Shown here: positions 23,505 to 35,682 of the stretch, piece after piece
How the letters are laid out: the number at the start of each line of letters is the position of its first letter
Position numbering within the stretch: the first letter of the stretch is position 1
Source: Dillenia suffruticosa
Taxonomy: Eukaryota > Streptophyta > Magnoliopsida > Dilleniales > Dilleniaceae
DNA: 64,000 nt
Assembly (NCBI GenBank): GCA_033439265.1
Contig: JAVTVX010000030.1
Coordinates: 5,721,774-5,785,773, forward strand
Reading direction: 5' to 3'
Notes under the pieces: model-generated
What the model saw: only the letters and a program-made list of their open reading frames with translations
Databases searched by the model: none
Told to the model about the DNA's origin: nothing
Program-made: the position numbers and the translations under genes

Positions 23505-24646
23505 TTATAACTAGAGCAAGAAAATCTAATTCAAATCAAATTTCAACTTCCAATTACAAAATTTAGCAATAAAATACAAGTGTACATACACACACAATAT
23601 TATAAAGCCCTAGATACAGGAAATCGAGAAAGGAAACTTACCAGGAAAGGAGTAAGAAAAGTTAAGAAAAACCGGAGGGTAATTACATGGAGTGCATTAG
23701 GGTTTCATAAGCAATTCTAAACCCAGAATCTGAAGAGCGAATGAGAAATTTGATGGTTTTGAGAAAGCGAGGATCGACTTCTAGAGAAATTGAATTTGTC
23801 GCCTTCTCTATCAATGATCTCACATCCCCTCTACCTCCTTCTTCTCCATCTCTCTCCCCCATTGATTTACAAAAGCAATGATTTCATTGAAAGTGAGAAA
23901 TTTCAAATAAAACCAAATTGTTTTGATCATTTTTTCCTCAAAATTGTTCTCTGTTTTTTATTCGGGGCCAATGAATAGGGAAATGCAATGGACAATGGAA
24001 AGTTGTGTTGTAGAATGGGTACTAAGTTTTTTAACTAAATTTCGAATTCAAAATTTGAAAGTGAAAAATATTATACTGAGAGAGTCGTTTCATAAATAAA
24101 AGTTCCACAATACTATAATCAAATTACTGAAAAAAAACTTTTAAATGACATTTTTGACCCTACAATTTTATATGGGTGGGTTCCTTTGGAATTTGGGCCG
24201 GACAGCAACTCAACCTAACTAAACCAATTAAAATCAACTAAATTAATTTTCTCTTTAAAATAATTAAATTATTTTAAAACTTATCGCTCTCTAAATATAT
24301 TAGTTTTGAATTTTTTTTTTCACTTACAAAATTTAATTGAATTTTTTATTCAAAACTAAACAAATTAATTTTGAGATAGTTATATATCCAATTCTTGAAT
24401 TTGATACTGAATTCATTATTAAGTTCTTAAATTTCAAAATACAACAATCAAGTATTTAAAGTTTCAAAAACATAATAACAAAGTTCGTTCATCACTAACG
24501 GTGCCAGCTGAGGTGCATTGAGATAGCATAGCATGACAATGATGTGAAAAGTTGCAATTTGAGCTGACATGACATATGCACAAAAATGCAAACATGGTAG
24601 TGCCATCTCAAATTTATGTCGATGTGGCACATATCATATCAGGAAT
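23505..24646. other. Host interval right of element C, with a possible minus-strand 5' exon
   Basis: On the minus strand, 23640-23900 looks like a plant 5' leader: AGAAACCCTAATG-type words near 23700, and a good splice donor CCTG/GTAAGTTTCC at about 23638-23651. No long frame follows. It could be the first, non-coding exon of the gene that elements B and C broke up (UVSSA or another), but this is a guess. The rest (23950-24640) is AT-rich with no gene seen. Confidence 0.35.
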
Positions 24647-25237
24647 CATTACTAAAAGATACGATATCAGGGACGGAAATTTCCATCGCTGAAAGTCAAA
24701 AATTCGTCGCTGAAGAATATTAATGACGGATTTTTTTTCGTCGCTGAAAATTACCCCACTAATTTTTACCGACGGAAAACTATACGTCGCTAATATCAAC
24801 GACAGATTAGTGATGGAAAAAATCCGTCGCTAAAAACATCCGTCGTTGATAGAAGAAAATGGGTAAAAAAAATTAGCAACAGATTTTTTTCGTCGCTAAT
24901 AATTCCGTCACTAATCCGTCGCGGATAAATTTAGAAAAAATTAAAAAATTTTAAAATTTAAAAAATTTAAAAAAATCTATTGCTAATCCGTTGGTAATTC
25001 ACTGCTAATATTTTTGTCGGTAATTTATCGCTGATAGATTTATAATTTTTTTTACTGTAGATCATTACAGTGATGGATTAGCAATAGAAATATTTTTGTT
25101 GCTAATTTTTATCGGTAATCCGTTGCTAATCTCTTGGAAATAAGTCCGACGGTAATCCATCGTAATTCCGTCGCTATTACCGATGAAAAAAATCTGTCGA
25201 TAATTTTTCGTCGCTGAAAGTGTGTTTTCTTGGAATG
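24647..25237. mobile_element. CACTA-like non-autonomous DNA transposon
   Basis: 591 bp. The ends form an imperfect inverted repeat of about 35 bp: left CATTACTAAAAG..., right (reversed) CATTCCAAGAAAACA..., both diverged from the CACTACAAGAAAA end of plant CACTA elements. Both ends then run into a shared CAG(G/C)GACG block. The 3-bp flank AAT is on both sides (24644-24646 and 25238-25240), as expected for this superfamily. Inside are many subterminal GACGG / CCGTCGCTAA words in both directions, which bind transposase in the family. No transposase frame. Confidence 0.72.
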
Positions 25238-25240
25238 AAT

Positions 25241-25923
25241 GTTGGTCAAACATTGACCAAAAGTTAGTGGCATGGTAGTCCACGTCATCATCACGCTAAC
25301 ATGACATAAACCACATTAGTGATACTGATCAAATTTTGGCCTAAAACTTTGTCTCTCATGTCTTCCTCTTTGTTCTCTCTCTCCCTCATTCCTGCAAACC
25401 GCAACAAACATGGCCTCCATAGTTGCCATCGGAATATAACAGTTTGGTGGCCCTTGATATCATGGCAGCAATAGACCATTCCTCGCCGTCAAGGTGGCCT
25501 TTCTCCGCCTTTAATCTCTCTAATTGACTTGAGCCTTTTCAACGTTTTCAACTCAAGACACTCGACCTACTTTTCTCTTTGGACAACTTGAGTCTTCTTA
25601 GAATATGAATCTCTTTAGTCTCCGGCTCAAGTAGGTCGACTTGCTTGCATTATAGGTTGACTTGTGCTTCAACATAGTTGACTATTTCTTTGGTCACGTC
25701 GACTTATTCATTTTATAAGTTGACTTGCTTTCTTCTTAGGTCGACTACTAGTCTACCTCTCTAGTCGTCTTGTGCAAGTATTCTGTAATATCCAAACTAG
25801 TATAAGTTGACTAGCTAATTTGATTTCAATAACCAACAAACCCTAATTTCCTCAAAATAAAATTCTAGAAAGCTGAAAAAGTTAATCTTCATCAAAATAT
25901 CTCAGTGATCTGAATATAATCTA
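25241..25923 (-). other. Probable copia leader remnant with TTGACT-rich repeats
   Basis: Bases 25540-25830 repeat variants of GTCGACTT/GTTGACTT every 25-40 bases. It ends at a primer-binding site and LTR, so it reads as the 5' leader of a minus-strand copia element whose body is missing to the left. No frame is visible. Confidence 0.45.
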
Positions 25924-25934
25924 CTCTGATACTA
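25924..25934 (-). other. Primer-binding site beside the LTR at 25937
   Basis: TAGTATCAGAG on the minus strand, one base from the tRNA-Met complement. Confidence 0.65.
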
Positions 25935-25936
25935 AA

Positions 25937-26434
25937 TATTAGAAAACCTAATTTGATGAAAATATCATCAATATATTCATATGTCCTAAATACCATATTA
26001 AATCACCAAGAAATATGAGACAAACTAAAGGAAACATATCTGATTCCACTTTAAACCATGTGTCTCTAGATCCTAAGTTTTGATCTTCCAAATTGTACAT
26101 ATCCCTAGATTTCTCTCTCCAAATGATGGAAAATCAAAAGTTGTGTGATACATCAATTTGGAGATCATAACATCTTTTGATAACTGTCTATCACTTTTAT
26201 TTCTTTTAGAAAATTACCCCTTATTTTTTGGTATTTCTATTATGATCTATCACAAAATAATAAATTATCATTTAATCTCTATACTTTTAAAAATTTCACA
26301 TTCTTTTATATACGTTAAAGTCTTATAACAAATATATTATAACAAATCATTTTTATTATGTTATACTTTAAATGATGATTCAAATACATAATTATTTTAT
26401 ATGTTAGCCCAATGTTGGATTCAAAAATCCAATA
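25937..26434 (-). repeat. Copia LTR, unpaired in this window
   Basis: About 498 bp, edges tattagaaaac and aatccaata (both mutated from tg...ca). A primer-binding site flanks the left. On the right, AAAGAGGGATA on the minus strand looks like a polypurine tract. A pair partner was not found. See findings for the double-flanked structure. Confidence 0.6.
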
Positions 26435-29319
26435 TATCCCTCTTTAACTTGGTGCTTGATGAGTTCAAGATGACTATCCCTAGAACCTTAAACCTATGAC
26501 TAACTAAATCCTAATTAATGGTAGAACATAAAAGTGTAAAAAACCTTTAGAGAAGTGTACAAGAACGGTAGTTCTTTATCATGCTCAGTGAAGTTGGTGA
26601 TGGTTTGAATATTTACTTGAAGAGACTAATATAACTCGTTCTTGAGTGACATGATAATCATGCTTGAGTTGAAACGCCGTGCAAAACCTAGATTTGAAGG
26701 CCCCGACAAAGGGTGGAACAGATGCAATTTCCCTTTGAAGACCACAAGAATTGGTAGTGCTGATTCTTTCTATTAGCCTTTAGATCTTCCGGGATGCATT
26801 TTTCAGAACCCTCTTATTTTTTATATGTCAGCACATCTTTGTTATGTAGCAAAACAATACTTGTTGCATTTGGCTTTACTGGACCATACGAGATCCATCC
26901 TACGAGTTAATGGTGTCCTCAAAAAGTCTAATTTTTATTCAAAATATTGTGAAAATTTTCTAAATTTAGATCTAGCAAAGCAAGCCATTTGAGGTGCCTT
27001 CAAAGTCATCAAACCCAAGTCTCGATTGTAGGTTTCGGGGTTATGGGTCCACCATGCTCCACTGCACCTCTTTGATTTGACTTGTGGAGTGTTTATTTTC
27101 ACAACCCTTTCTTATATTTATTGCAAAGGACAACAATAAATTGTCATGCTTACTTTCCGTGAGAAAGAGGGCACTTTTCTACTTTATCCTCTTATTTTTT
27201 TTTCAGAACATCTATTTAGAAAAGTTAAACCTAATAGAAATTAATTAAAATTTTTAATATAAAAACTTATACATATAATAATAATTTTAATCATTCTCAA
27301 ATAATTGAATTATAATATTTTTACTTTTTTAAAAAAACTATTATAAATAAAATGAAATAGACGCGATTGAAGGCAATGGAAGACTAATATTTAATAGTTT
27401 GCATCACTATTAATTAGTACAAATGCTTTGAATTTCCGGGATTCACTCTATCCTGCACGTGTTTTGAGGCCATTGGCATGCTGCTATGTCACATTCCTTC
27501 AAAAAACATTTCACAATTTCAACTGTTGTCTTGTTTAGGACTTAGATATTCACGAGAATTATTGGGATCCTGTTGCATGTAGCTAAGCCTCGTTGCACAT
27601 GTTTCTACAAGGTCCTAGACAATTATAGAAGAAGCCATAAGTAAACATGCATGTGTTTAGAAGTTTCGCTCCACAAGATTAACTGTTAATCCACAACTCG
27701 TGACGTGTTGGGTTCCTAAAATAAAATTGAAAAATAATATCAGGTGTTAAGAAAAATATTGATATCACTTTATTATTCTTAAAAAAAAATGTAAATCTTG
27801 CCAAGTTAGTTTAATATTTCAAATTTCAATTACCTCTCATTTTTCTTCACATTATGATAGAGAAACAATTCTGTAAGCTAAGACTCCAATCACAAGTATT
27901 CTTTTAAAATGGCATCATACCGAATTCAATTTTAAAGTTATAAGAAATCAATATTTTTTATTTTATAAATTATCAGTATTCAATAATTATATTGAATGTA
28001 ACTTAAATTTGATTCGATTCAGGTAAAATCACTTATGAACAAAACTCTGTCAACACTCATTTTCATCGTACATAGATTTTGAACTCAAGACCAACAATAC
28101 CTGATCATTGAATCAACTAAATGTGGATAAAAAATCAACAATATGGTATCAAGTGTATGCCTATTTTTATAAATAAAATTTAATGACTTATTTTTTTTAA
28201 CTCAAATAAAAATTTGAATATAGTATTAAGTAGGTATTTTTTTCATCATTTTTCAATTAATTCGATTTAAATATTGTGGAGATCTATTTTAAAATAACTC
28301 TCTCAATATATATTTTTTTATTTTTAAAAGATTAAATCGAGTGTTTATATAAGAATTTATCATTTTATTTAATTAAATCGGCCGTTCATAATTATGTTTA
28401 CTCGTTACGCAAGACCTGAAACTTGTTACGGAATAATCTACTCCTAGATTGTCTTAATCGAGCACCTCGAGGTCTTGCACTCGTAACTTTATTTGTGTTC
28501 ACATAGGCTTTTTCCAACCTTCCGAAGGACCACACAATTTCAGGCTTCTTTTTAAAATGTAAATCTGTCTCTATTTATTTTTATTTTTATTTTATTCTAT
28601 TTATGATATTCTTAATTAAATAAATTTAAAAAATAAAATCTTATAATTAAAACTTTCGTAAAACTAACTAAATTAATAATTTTTTATTTTAAAAATTTTT
28701 TCAAGACAAAATTTCAATTTTTTTCGTGGGAAGCATTCCCATTTCTATGTATTTTTGTGATGGTTGTGCAAATAAGTGTGCCTTGCATGTACTATGCTAT
28801 ACCCACGTTATCAACAAATAGGGCATTGTTATCATATTAGACCCCTTCATCAATTCCTCTGCTTCAAAATTATGGTTTAACCGTTTACATCACTCTCTGT
28901 TTATTATTATTTTAAAATTAAAAAATATATAATTATAAAAATAAGATATCAATCTAAATATTTATCAAAAATAATATATCTATAAAAAAAGTTAAAACTC
29001 TATAAGTTTAATTTTTTTTATTATCCCAAAAATTAAGATAACAAACAATAACGGTGCATGACACTTTTCGGGCTTTTTATATTTTATATACAAAATTTTA
29101 TTATTATCCTCTAAATTTAATAAATTTAAATTATAAAATAAATTTTAAAATTGACTTTTAATTGAAAATATAAGTTTGCTTGATTCTTTTAAAATCATGA
29201 GTTAATGCGGATTCTCAAAAATAATAATTCAACCACGGATTCTTACAGACCAAGTGCATCTACAGTCCTATGTATGAACTAGAATTGTTATGATACGACA
29301 GTCGTGTCACAAGTACCAC
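26435..29319. other. AT-rich intergenic stretch, no gene seen
   Basis: 2.9 kb. Bases 26450-27200 have balanced composition and may be old internal sequence of a copia element, but no pol motif is readable. From 27200 on it is mostly A/T runs with short islands (27420-27720, 28380-28560) without a frame. Confidence 0.6.
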
Positions 29320-29776
29320 AACACTACCCGGTCAAGGCTCGAGCTCAAGCACGAGCTCGAGTCGAGCAAGAGCACGAGCTCGAGTCGAGCAAGAGCTTTG
29401 TTATTTTTGTATTGAGTTCAAGCTCGAGCCCAAATTGTGTCGAACTCGAAGTTGCATAAGGCTACCTTATCGTATGAGAAATTACGTATATGCCCTTGTT
29501 GTTTCTAGCAAATTACAAATAATTATTCTTGAGTTTAAAATTTTGAAGGATGGAAATGTAATTTTCCTTTCATTTCTCCTTTCTCTTTCGTCATTTCTCA
29601 ATCCAGAATCGAGTTGTTTTCCTCTTCTCTGGCGGTGACCTAGCAGAGCAGCTCTCGCATCTCGCCTCTCTTCCATGAATCTCTAAGTTCAAGCTCTATG
29701 TGCGCTGTGAGGCGAAGATCTTGTTCTTGTGTCCGTCGTTGCTCCAATTTTACAACTCAGAGATCGATTCAAAGGT

Positions 29777-29816
<40 letters not shown>

Positions 29817-30310
29817 GGATTTTCTGTAAGATTAAGGTTTTTGTGATTTTTTTTCTTCCTTAGAGTTATGACGATTTTTTTGATGATTTGTTCTTATCTC
29901 ACATTGACCTAACTCTCAAGTCTTCAATAGAGATCTGCGAAGTGCGACTGTGATTCATCCATCATTGTTCGATGTCATTGTCGCCACTGTAAGATTATAT
30001 CTTTTAGTCGAATGTAAACTCTCTTTCTCTCTCTCTGGCTATGAACAAAAAGATGTTTTTCTCTCTCTATTTCTGTAAGATCATCACTGTTCATTGGAGT
30101 TAGCGACCAGCTTATAATTTGACCCAGATCTTTCTTGATTTCTGCAAGATCATCACTGTTCGTTGGTCATTCTTTTGGGCTCAATCTTGCCCCGCAAGGC
30201 TCACAACAACCAACCTCGAACTTTTCGATGACACTTCAAGTCGAGTTCGAACTCTAAAGTCACAGGTTCGACAAGTTCACCTACAATTGACTCGAGCCTA
30301 GCTCGGGTAT
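29320..30310. other. CTCGAG-rich segment with inverted ends, possible non-autonomous element
   Basis: The left edge (29320-29400) repeats GCTCGAG/GAGCTCGAGTCGAGC; the right edge (30275-30310) has CTCGAGCCTAGCTCGGGTATTG, which reversed resembles the left edge CACTACCCGGTCAAGGCTCGAG. In between is a pyrimidine-rich stretch like a plant 5' leader with a CT microsatellite and a 26-bp local repeat (ctgtaagatcatcactgttc at 30075, again at 30142). No convincing target duplication and no frame. Confidence 0.4.
29781..29816. repeat. (TC)n microsatellite
   Basis: Eighteen TC units. Confidence 0.95.
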
Positions 30311-31310
30311 TGTGATACCCGAGTTTGACCCGTGTGCCATAACATAGTTAATATGAACCAACTCTTATTTCTTACGAGTCACGGATTAACTCGGTTCGAT
30401 GGGTGGGTTGGTCCGGGTTGGATAACTACCAAAGAGGGGTTGGTTCATTCTTGCCCTTTTCCCATCCCAAAAAGGGCAAAAATGTAGGGCAGCTGGGTAA
30501 CAAAAAGGAAAGGGTAAAAATGGGCTTATAAAATATCTTCAATGTAATTGTAAATTTAAAATAACCTCGTTCCTATATATATATTCTATGTGCCTTTTCT
30601 TTTTATTATTCAAATTCAATGTGCTTAAAGAAGTGTGTAACACGTTGCAGAATTGATACGAGACTGCAACACGTTACAAAGTAGACAAGAGAGTAGTTAT
30701 ATAACGAATTTTGCTTAATTAAATGTTCTAAATTTCTATTATTTAACATTTATTTATTTATATACACATTTTTTTATAAACTATCTATATCGAGCAGTCA
30801 TCTTGTATTTAATTAAATTCGTTTCGATTCAAAATTCTAATCAATTTTTTTTTGGATTGAATAGTTAAGAGCACTTTATTCTCTTAACAAAAAATCTCAA
30901 ATTCGAGATTTGAGAATGATGAAAAAGAATTTGAGAAAACCAATTTCTAAACTAACTCATATAATACTCGAATCAGATTAATCGTAAAAAACCAAAAAAA
31001 AAAAAGATTGAAATTCTAAACCCAATAAAGTACTATTTTGCATTAAACAATCAAAATATCAGCTTTCATGAGAAAAGAAAAATCAATCCCTTAAACTTAA
31101 GCTCTTGTATTTTAATATTCTATTTACTACTAATAAAAATGGGATGAGATTTTTATTTATATTATAAACTTACATTATTCTACAAAATGGAGAGTTGAAA
31201 ATAACATACTCAAAGATAACTTATCTACAAAAAATAAAATTAACTTTCCAAAGGGCAATAATGTCTTTTGGATAAAATATTTATGTCAAAATAAATTAAT
31301 AAATCATTTG

Positions 31311-31350
<40 letters not shown>

Positions 31351-33600
31351 TTTCATACACTCTGCTAAATTTTTCGAACTTAAAATTTGATGTATACATT
31401 TTTGACTAACTTAAAATTTAACCCTTAATTATTTTAGTGGTGTCAAATTTGCTTAATAATATTAAGTGCTGAATTATTTAATTTTCGGTGCTTAATGGGT
31501 TACCAAATAACACCGTAGTCTGATTTATCACATTCAGGGGGTAACAACATTTGAAACTTGAAGGAGAAAGTACGATGCAATGGAAACTTTTCCCACAAAC
31601 ACAAACATTTTCCGTTTTCGAAATATTTTTCATTTTTAAAATATCTCAAACATATTAAATTAATTAATATTTATATAAAATCTTATATTTTTTATATTTA
31701 TATATTTTTCCATATTTAATAAATTAATTTAATCATAATATTATAATTTTTATATTATTTTTATGATTAATAATTATATATATGATTATTTTAGATTTTA
31801 TTATAAAATAGGGTTATTATATTATTTTCATAAAATAATTATTATTTATATCAAAATATTTATGTTTTTATATTTACATGTTTTCATATATTTATCTTTT
31901 GTATTTTTACATTGTATCATTTTTATGTATTATTTCATATTCATTTCCATTTTGCGGTAGCTATGGGAGAAATTACATTTCTTGTGTTTTGTGTCTAAAT
32001 TTCCTAACTTTCAATCACTAGTAATTTTATTAAGAAAATTTTAGCGTACCATGCATAGAGTTTGTGTTTGTTTGGCCTATTTTTTTTCTATTTAAAGTTA
32101 GTTTAAAAATAAAAATTAGATCAAACAATTTTTCAGAAGTTACTTTTAAAAAAACTGGTTTTTTAATAAAAAAGAAAAAAAAAAGTGGAGTTCGAGAGAT
32201 GTCTTTAATTATTCATAATTATTTCAAATTTTACAATTTTGTCATATATTTTTAAACCTAAAAAATTTTTAAATAGATCCAAAAAATATTTTGTCATATA
32301 TATATATATATATATATATAATTTTAACTATTTATGAAATGGTTCCTAAAAATGAATGAATTTTAAATATTATGAATATTTTAGAATATTTATAACTATA
32401 AATATTTATTTTTAATTTATATATATTTTATAATTATTTATTAAACTATTTATTTTATATATCGTATATACAACTTTAATATTGATTATCTTTATTTTTT
32501 TTTGTAATTTTGTCAAGTATTAAAATTCATATAAATTATTTTGTCAAATGATCATGAAGAACTAGTCATGAACAATCTAGAGTAGATAAACCGGTTGTTT
32601 CGACAATTTTTTATTTTCTGGGATTTTGAAGTAAGACCGAGAGTAACAGAGTCTAGATAGAGATATTGGATTTATAGTATTTTTTTTTTTTTTGGTATAT
32701 GTTAACTTTTAAATTTCACTACTAAATTACTACAACTTGCAACTAACTTGTCATATGTTCACTTTCCCATATTCTACCTTTCTCAATTTACTATTTTCTT
32801 CTAAAACAGCACATGCATCTAACTTGTCTGGGACTAGTGTGACCTTACAAGTGTTTCACTCGATCACTCACCGTTAACTTACAACAGGTACTAATAAACT
32901 ATAAGTATTTCACTTAAACACACTAAGTTCATATTAGAAAGAATCATTTCTTTTTGTCTTTTACAAGATTTGATGGCAAACACAAGATGTATAATAAAGT
33001 TTCACTTTAAATAAGTCATTTAAATCCACAAATAAAAATACAACAAAAATAAAAATAAAATCACAAAAGACTTTGTTTAATCAAGTTCAATAATCATCCC
33101 AAAAGTTGTTGATCTTTAGATAGAGTGTTGTATTTATAAATTTGATAAAAAGATAATCATTGAGTTTCATTTAATACATAATTATAGCAGTTGAGGTGAT
33201 TGAACCTACTCGAGTAGTTTTCTGAACCAATAGTCGGTACTCATGTCAAGTCAAATTCTTATTCCTTTGAGTCTACGGAGATTTGAATTTTATATAACCA
33301 AAGGCTACCTAAGTCAGTATTCACTTTTAATTATTATCAAAATTTATTTTACAAAAAAATAAACTTTTTTTAAGTAAAATTCTTAAACAACCTCTCACAT
33401 AAATTTTAAATCTTTTGTTTTTCACTTTATCTTATAACTAAAATATAATAGTTTTTAATAGAAAAAAAATTAGTTCAAACATGCTCTTTGAATAGCGTCT
33501 TTGTTGAAGATTCACGAAAAAGAAAAGAGTAGATATATTTACGCCTTAACTTCCTAGATATTTCTCAACAAATTTAACAACGAAACTTTTTAAAGAAGAA
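30311..33600. other. AT-rich intergenic desert
   Basis: 3.3 kb without a supportable gene. It holds a 35-base T run, a TA run near 32298-32321 and very A/T-rich blocks at 31620-31960 and 32260-32560. Short open frames here read low-complexity I, F, Y and K runs. Confidence 0.7.
31314..31348. repeat. T homopolymer, 35 bases
   Basis: Uninterrupted T run; its length is likely to vary between reads. Confidence 0.95.
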
Positions 33601-35314
33601 AATAGTGAAATTTGTTGAGTCGACGAAAATATGAATAAAGAAGACCATGCCTCTCTTTCTCTCTCTCTGTCTCTTCACCAACATCTGGGGGTGTGGTGTG
33701 GGACAGAGGAGGCAAGCGTCAACAGACGACAAAAGATCTTTTGGTCTTGGGTGTGCGGTGGGAATGGAAAGGCAAATGTCAAATGACTACAATAAGTTTG
33801 CAGTGATGCACCGTACCACAGCCATGTGCGGAGCACCCCCGTCCGCCCCGCATTCCATGGCGCTCTTTATAAAAAAGTAGGACCAAACTTAACAAAAATA
33901 TGTCCTCTCCTTCATTCATCAGCCTTCCCGTGCACCCCAAACCTTCTCACGAACGAAGATCACTTGATTTCGATCTCACTTTTTGAATGCAACGATAGCT
34001 TTATCATGAGCAAAATCTCAACTATTCGTCAAAAATTAAGCATTTCACATTTTGTGCAGCTTCCAAATGATTGAATTTGACAATTTCGAGTGTTATTTTT
34101 TTTTTAAATAACTATTTTTTATGACATTCTTAATAAAATTAACCCAATTTTTAATTTTGGAATTGTTTTCAAATTTGTACAATGATTGAAAATATTTTAG
34201 CACTTTAATTTGTTATACAATAGAATTTTATGAACAAGAGTTCAATTCTTTCACCACTCTAAACCTCACCAAAAGTTTCAACATTAAAATCTATGATTCC
34301 TAAAACAAATTGATTCAATCTCATGTCAAAATTTCACTCAAATTTCCAATAGATCATCTCAAAATCAATCAATAATAACATTAAAACCAGAAAAAAAAAT
34401 CATATATATATTTGTTGTTGGTAACTTAGTAAATTTTCTCGTATTACTTTTATCGTATTCTATACTTATAAGCATATAAACAAAATAAATAAATAAAGCA
34501 ATAAATTTCATCAAAATCTGCTAATTGACCATAGAAAAGGAAGATAGACTCAAAAGGATCAAGAAAACAAAATAATCACCCATACAGAGACGTGTTTGGA
34601 AAACCTTAAAATGATTGTAGATATTAAATTTTTTTATGAATAAATTACATTTATAATTTATTCTTATTTTAAATGGTAAAAACATTTTTCTAGAAATTTT
34701 AGGGGACAAATATAATTCATAAAGGACAGATCACAATTTTTAGGGAATAAACACAGTATAAAATTACAAGTATTAAAATTTTGTTAAAACCAAAGTGAAG
34801 AATACCAAATTCACTTCATCACCTCAGAGTCGCTCCATTTTTTCCTTCTTGACAAGTGAAAAATCGAATTTGAGTGCAGATTTTATGATCTACCAAAGCA
34901 AAACAACCGGAAAGCAGCATCTTATTGCCTAAAATATAAAATTGGACGTAAAATTTCAAAAGCAGTAGAAAAACTTCAGGTGATGGCATGCAGCTACATG
35001 GTTTTTAAAAGCAAGGTCAACTCATGACTCTGGGAAATGCACCACGTTTATATCCTCCTCCTACTCCACCTCTTCCTCTCTTTCACTACCCGCAAGAAAG
35101 AGAAAATTCAAAACCTTTTTTCATATAAGGATTGCAAATAAATAGATTGAGATCTCTTGAAATAAGATTACAATGACTAATGGAAAATACAATTGATTGA
35201 GTAGTCATCAAACTAAATAAGATGTTGTCGACATATAATTCAATTGATATTATTTATTTTCGTGATAAATTTTCTCCTATTTGTCAAAAAAATAAAAATA
35301 AGATAGAATAAGAT
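33601..35314. other. Intergenic stretch with one GC-richer island
   Basis: 33640-33880 is less AT-rich, begins with a CT run and ends in CTTTATAAAAAAG, a TATA-like string. No frame of interest follows (open frames at 33647-33880 and 33826-34074 have no family features). 34100-35314 is AT-rich; 34985-35110 has CT-rich leader-like sequence (cctcctcctactccacctc). No gene seen. Confidence 0.5.
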
Positions 35315-35509
35315 AATGTAATTTATATTAACTTAATATTACATAAGAACGGTAAATATCCGGTTAACGACAACATTGGCTGCATCACAACATCTTATCC
35401 CAACAAAGATAGATTAAGACCAAATGTAATTTATATTAACTTAATATTACACAAGAGTAGCAAATATCCTGTTAATGACAACATCGGCTGCAGTACATCT
35501 TATCCCAAC
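35315..35509. repeat. Imperfect tandem duplication, 108-bp unit
   Basis: aatgtaatttatattaactt at 35315 recurs at 35423; both run on through ggttaac/tgttaatgacaaca and ggctgca to cttatcccaaca. It lies just downstream of the aspartic protease gene. Confidence 0.88.
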
Positions 35510-35682
35510 ACCACCACGTGAATTCCCCCACCCCACCCCACCCCACCGCTACCCCCTTCTCATTTGTCATCAAACAACCCTTTTCCCCTTTCAGCTCGTC
35601 TTTTCCTTTTTCCTTAACTCAAAAAGTAAAAAACCACCAAAATCTGTCATTTATGCTTATTTTCTTCCCACCCTTTATTGCC

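Noticed and set aside
24640-25240. CRISPR-like or satellite array from the repeated GTCGCTAA words
   Set aside because: Words face both ways at irregular spacing with no spacers, and the ends form a transposon inverted repeat.
31763-32255. Open frames in the AT desert
   Set aside because: Y, F, I and K runs only; no start context or conserved words.
33866-33880. CTTTATAAAAAAG as a promoter TATA box
   Set aside because: No gene or conserved frame follows within 1 kb; such strings are common in AT-rich DNA.
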